Of a stretch of DNA of 6,659 nucleotides, positions 5,871-6,659 are shown in pieces. The notes under the pieces were generated by a model, which ran no database searches, was not told the DNA's origin, and saw only the letters and a list, made by a program, of their open reading frames with translations. The DNA is from Lentimonas sp002292345. GTDB taxonomy: Bacteria > Verrucomicrobiota > Verrucomicrobiia > Opitutales > Coraliomargaritaceae. The stretch lies in assembly GCA_964187655.1 (NCBI GenBank), contig CAXLMP010000032.1, positions 1-6,659 on the forward strand, given 5' to 3'. Numbering within the stretch: position 1 is the stretch's first letter; every line of letters begins with the position of its first letter. A program made the position numbers and the translations under genes.

Positions 5871-6659
5871 CTACTTCACCAACCACCCCGTCAGTAGACC
5901 GGCGAATGCCAACTGCACAGGGTGAAAGCAAATCAACGGGATCAATACCATCGCAGGATCCACCACACCCGGAGCTACCAGCAAAATTGACATGGCCAAC
6001 GGCAACCCTGAGGCCAACGACTTCTGACTCGCACAAAAGAATGCTGCAATTCGCTGCGCACGCTGTAACCGCAACCAAGACACACTCCACCAAATCAATA
6101 CACTCGTCACCAGTAATACCGTCACGATGCTCACGGCCACTCCGAGGCATAGTGCCAACGACAGTTCATTCAACAGTCCCGAACTCACGCTCTGCGCAAA
6201 TGCAGCATGCACAATAAATAGAATGATGCCACTATTGACCAACTTGGTCAGTCCAACAATACGTCCGGCAAGCACCCGCACCAACTGCCGCAACACCTGC
6301 CCTAGGATCAACGGCAACACCAATAAACGAGCCAGACTCACGAAAATCCCCGTCAATGAAATCTCAATCGCCGTCTCACTCGCGAGATAAGCCACTGCAA
6401 TCGTCGGCACTACCAACACCGCTAATAGGTTGGAAAAGATCGTCGAAAAAATGGCATTACTCGTGTCGCCGCCTGAGATCGAGGTAAAGGCAATCGCCGA
6501 GGCCACCGTCGTCGGCAAAATCGCCAGCAGCCAGAAACCGACGCACAACTCCGGCGTCAACAGCCCTGATAGCGGGATCAGCAGCAAGCCCGTCACCAAT
6601 GGAAACAACAGGTAATTCCACCCCAAGACGAACACATGCAAGCGTTTCGGTTTATACCC
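5871..6659 (-). CDS. SBF-like (YfeH-type bile acid:sodium symporter family) transporter, N-terminus beyond the window
   Basis: This is an inner-membrane transporter of the BASS superfamily, SBF-like branch, as in E. coli YfeH. The substrate is not known, and organic-anion/sodium symport is the family expectation. The visible 262 residues are mostly hydrophobic helices, about seven or eight segments. They carry the branch's conserved blocks: AILPTTVASAIAFTSISGGD (residues 46-65 of the visible part), HAAF near 151, FCASQKSLASGLPLA (208-222), the region of the second discontinuous crossing helix, and IPLICFHPVQL (240-250). The frame stays open to the right edge, upstream of a TTG at 6641. By comparison with YfeH (about 330 aa), roughly the first 70-80 residues and the start lie outside the window. 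The C-terminus stops soon after the last helix, lacking YfeH's charged tail. The gene converges on the DUF3127 gene with 167 bases between stops and is not related to the exbB operon. Confidence 0.9.
   Translation of the reverse strand, partial: GYKPKRLHVFVLGWNYLLFPLVTGLLLIPLSGLLTPELCVGFWLLAILPTTVASAIAFTSISGGDTSNAIFSTIFSNLLAVLVVPTIAVAYLASETAIEISLTGIFVSLARLLVLPLILGQVLRQLVRVLAGRIVGLTKLVNSGIILFIVHAAFAQSVSSGLLNELSLALCLGVAVSIVTVLLVTSVLIWWSVSWLRLQRAQRIAAFFCASQKSLASGLPLAMSILLVAPGVVDPAMVLIPLICFHPVQLAFAGLLTGWLVK

Noticed and set aside
5906..6217. Plus-strand frames opposite the transporter gene
   Set aside because: The minus-strand frame has the conserved SBF-like blocks. The opposite frames are low-complexity Thr/Pro/Ser shadows.

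Overview
The window most resembles the chromosome of a Verrucomicrobiota bacterium (Opitutales/Puniceicoccales type). That placement is an inference. It rests on a DUF3127 protein, a family seen mainly in Bacteroidota and Verrucomicrobiota, and on a long exported TPR protein encoded directly upstream of a signal-peptide-bearing ExbB/TolQ-type channel. No rRNA or universal marker protein is present to confirm it.

Layout. Positions 1-207 are non-coding and highly structured. A GC-rich element at about 1-165 has ends that are inverted copies of the 3' end of tRNA-Pro, and a strong minus-strand terminator follows it at 172-203. A complete tRNA-Pro(UGG) gene with encoded CCA occupies 208-285 on the minus strand. 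An A/T-rich gap (286-406) should hold divergent promoters. On the plus strand, three genes run closely spaced: a 952-residue periplasmic TPR protein (407-3265), a 334-residue exported protein of unknown function overlapping it by the four bases ATGA (3262-4266), and an ExbB/TolQ/MotA-family proton-channel subunit 21 bases later (4288-5019). The usual partner gene exbD/tolR does not follow. The next 340 bases hold only a short, apparently frameshifted small reading frame (about 5021-5277). A stand-alone DUF3127 gene (5362-5703) with an SSB-like acidic tail ends at a good intrinsic terminator (5726-5757). A convergent minus-strand gene, cut by the right edge, encodes the C-terminal 262 residues of a YfeH-type SBF-like (bile acid:sodium symporter family) membrane transporter (5871-6659).

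How the genes fit together. The TPR, hypothetical and exbB genes look like one transcription unit making an envelope complex. In it, an inner-membrane proton-driven motor subunit would work with two exported proteins rich in helical repeats. TPR proteins accompany TolQ/ExbB motors in Tol-Pal (CpoB/YbgF) and TonB2-like systems, so a Tol- or TonB-like energised envelope function is the best guess. The substrate or target cannot be read from the sequence, and an ExbD-type partner would have to be encoded elsewhere.

The most unusual signals are the tRNA-tail-bounded foldable element at the left edge, the inverted-repeat-containing basic N-terminal extension of the second operon gene, the ExbB gene lacking ExbD, and the broken small reading frame behind it.
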